DNA from: Magnetococcales bacterium DCbin2 | Lineage (GTDB): Bacteria; Pseudomonadota; Magnetococcia; Magnetococcales; UBA8363 | Direction of reading: 5' to 3' | DNA: 35,952 bases | NCBI GenBank assembly: GCA_002753615.1 | Contig: PEAO01000023.1 | Location: 1 to 35,952 of the forward strand | Shown: one piece after another, positions 34,969 to 35,952 of the stretch | How positions within the stretch are numbered: the first letter of the stretch is position 1 | Layout of the letters: each line of letters opens with the position of its first letter | Program-made: the position numbers and the translations under genes | Notes under the pieces: model-generated | The model's input: the letters and a program-made list of their open reading frames with translations, nothing else | Databases searched by the model: none | What the model was told of the DNA's origin: nothing

Positions 34969-35952
34969 CGCCACCAGCGACTCCAGCGAAAATAGAGACT
35001 TAAGCCGTGAATGATCGACCAAGCACAAACCCGCGCCACGGGATCGGGAAACACTCGTGGCAGCAGCGGCTCCAGCCGACGGTGATAAAAGCTCATAAAA
35101 GAAAATCCATGATTTCTGACATCCCGTTTTATCCACACATCCAGCAATAAGAATACCTGCCACACAGAGTGCCGCAACAAACGACCGGCGTGCAACCAAC
35201 GCTCACGACGCCTGGCAACCGGTGTTGCCCGATCCAGTTCCTTAAGCAGATGAAAAAAATCCGCCAACGGCAAAGTATCGGTACACCTCTGTTGGCGATA
35301 CAGTGCTGGGGCATGACGCAAAAAATCCTGATGATCCAACGCATGACATGCCATGATCAATGCGTTGAGAATGGTGCGGCGTGCCAACCCTTCCTGGCCA
35401 AACCGCCGCGCCGATGTCCCCAGCCAACCGGGTAACACCATCCATTGTCCCCGTCGGGCAACCGCCTGGGCGACGCGGCGTTCTTCCAAAAAAGGAAACG
35501 TGGTGTCAAAACCACCCACCTCTTCAAAAAATTTTTTGGAAATCCACAATCCTTGGTCACCATGGATACATTCCGGGCGATTGGTTCGGCTCTTTGCCTC
35601 CCAAAAACGCCATATCCACCGATTTTCTGGGGGACTATCCACAAATCGCAACCCAAAATGACCCGCCGTGCGCGGCTGGCGGGCAAGATGCTGTACCATA
35701 AACCCATAGGCATCCTCCAACAATCGGGGATAAGGCAGGGAGGAATCCGCGTGCAAAAATAACAACTGCGCACCACACGCTTGAGATGCCGCCGCATTCA
35801 TCTGCACACCGCGACCCGGTGGAGAAACCACAACCTCCACCCGCCCCTGGTGTGCCACCGCAACCGAATCATCCTCAGAACCACCATCCGCCACCCAAAT
35901 CTCCCAATCCCGAAACGTTTGCCCCCCCAGTTGCGCCAGCAATCGACCAAGT
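34965..35952 (-). CDS. Family 2 glycosyltransferase, TIGR04283-like, 5' end outside window
   Basis: About 328 residues are visible; the frame continues past the right edge, so the N-terminal IPxLNE strand is missing. Visible blocks are the nucleotide-sugar-binding DWEIWVADGGSEDDS, the PGRGVQMNAAASQACGAQLLFLHADSSLP region with the DxD-like HAD, the HGDQGLWISKKFFEEVGGF loop and FLEERRVAQAVARRG. They match the TIGR04283 'rSAM/selenodomain-associated transferase 2' family. The C-terminus is extended by about 100 residues beyond that core and is Arg/Trp-rich. Its stop overlaps the radical SAM ATG (ATGA). TIGR04283 proteins commonly sit near radical SAM genes of arsenosugar-type clusters; here the partner is a different radical SAM protein. 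Confidence 0.85.
   Translation of the reverse strand, partial: LGRLLAQLGGQTFRDWEIWVADGGSEDDSVAVAHQGRVEVVVSPPGRGVQMNAAASQACGAQLLFLHADSSLPYPRLLEDAYGFMVQHLARQPRTAGHFGLRFVDSPPENRWIWRFWEAKSRTNRPECIHGDQGLWISKKFFEEVGGFDTTFPFLEERRVAQAVARRGQWMVLPGWLGTSARRFGQEGLARRTILNALIMACHALDHQDFLRHAPALYRQQRCTDTLPLADFFHLLKELDRATPVARRRERWLHAGRLLRHSVWQVFLLLDVWIKRDVRNHGFSFMSFYHRRLEPLLPRVFPDPVARVCAWSIIHGLSLYFRWSRWWR

Noticed and set aside
33334-35199. Longer radical SAM frame with an apparent lipoprotein signal (VAALCVAGILIAGC)
   Set aside because: The extra 77 residues lie entirely inside the glycosyltransferase gene in another frame. The ATG at 34968 forms an ATGA overlap and is a better start.

Overview
The window looks like a chromosome segment from a Gram-negative proteobacterium. 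It carries 3-deoxy-manno-octulosonate activation (kdsB), the non-mevalonate isoprenoid gene ispH, a PilZ protein, a carA-carB-greA-rlmE block and guaB-guaA. Two copies of a PD-(D/E)XK/DUF4351 gene and a family of palindromic intergenic elements made me think of Magnetococcales-like bacteria. That placement is recollection and inference; no 16S or other decisive marker is present.

Layout. (1) 1-6713, minus strand: an operon-like run starting with a DUF4910 aminopeptidase-like gene, then an AAC(3)-FkbH fusion, then a hotdog-SDR-acyl carrier protein fusion, then two tandem near-identical Rpn/DUF4351 genes, the last cut by the left edge. (2) 6820-16249, minus strand: housekeeping nucleotide genes guaB-guaA and carA-carB-greA-rlmE, separated by palindromic repeat elements. 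(3) 16654-18132: an AT-rich island with two unrecognised genes, followed by a small exported cytochrome. (4) 18819-24580, plus strand: UDP-glucose dehydrogenase and phosphomannomutase/phosphoglucomutase, then an ATPase-HNH nuclease pair resembling Septu (PtuA/PtuB) phage defence whose second gene overlaps pyrD by 4 bp. (5) 24832-28337, plus strand: ispH, DUF3108, kdsB, PilZ and a lysozyme-like lipoprotein in a tight run. (6) 28504-33219: a DUF1640-like repeat coiled-coil protein divergent from an RRM RNA-binding protein, two tandem LysR paralogues, a small unknown gene and a DUF1778-GNAT toxin-antitoxin pair. (7) 33334-35952, minus strand: a radical SAM protein translationally coupled to a TIGR04283-like glycosyltransferase that runs off the right edge.

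How the parts may work together. Ugd, the hexose phosphomutase, KdsB and the DUF4910/FkbH operon fit envelope-glycan synthesis. The most unusual set is the three-gene FkbH operon: it combines an ACP, a glyceryl-loading-type FkbH enzyme, an AAC(3)-type acyltransferase and an SDR, and could make and transfer an unusual acyl group. The second is the Septu-like pair embedded upstream of pyrD. No tRNA, rRNA, CRISPR array or complete insertion sequence was seen. Several homopolymer runs (25 G, 13 C) and one garbled repeat suggest local sequence uncertainty.
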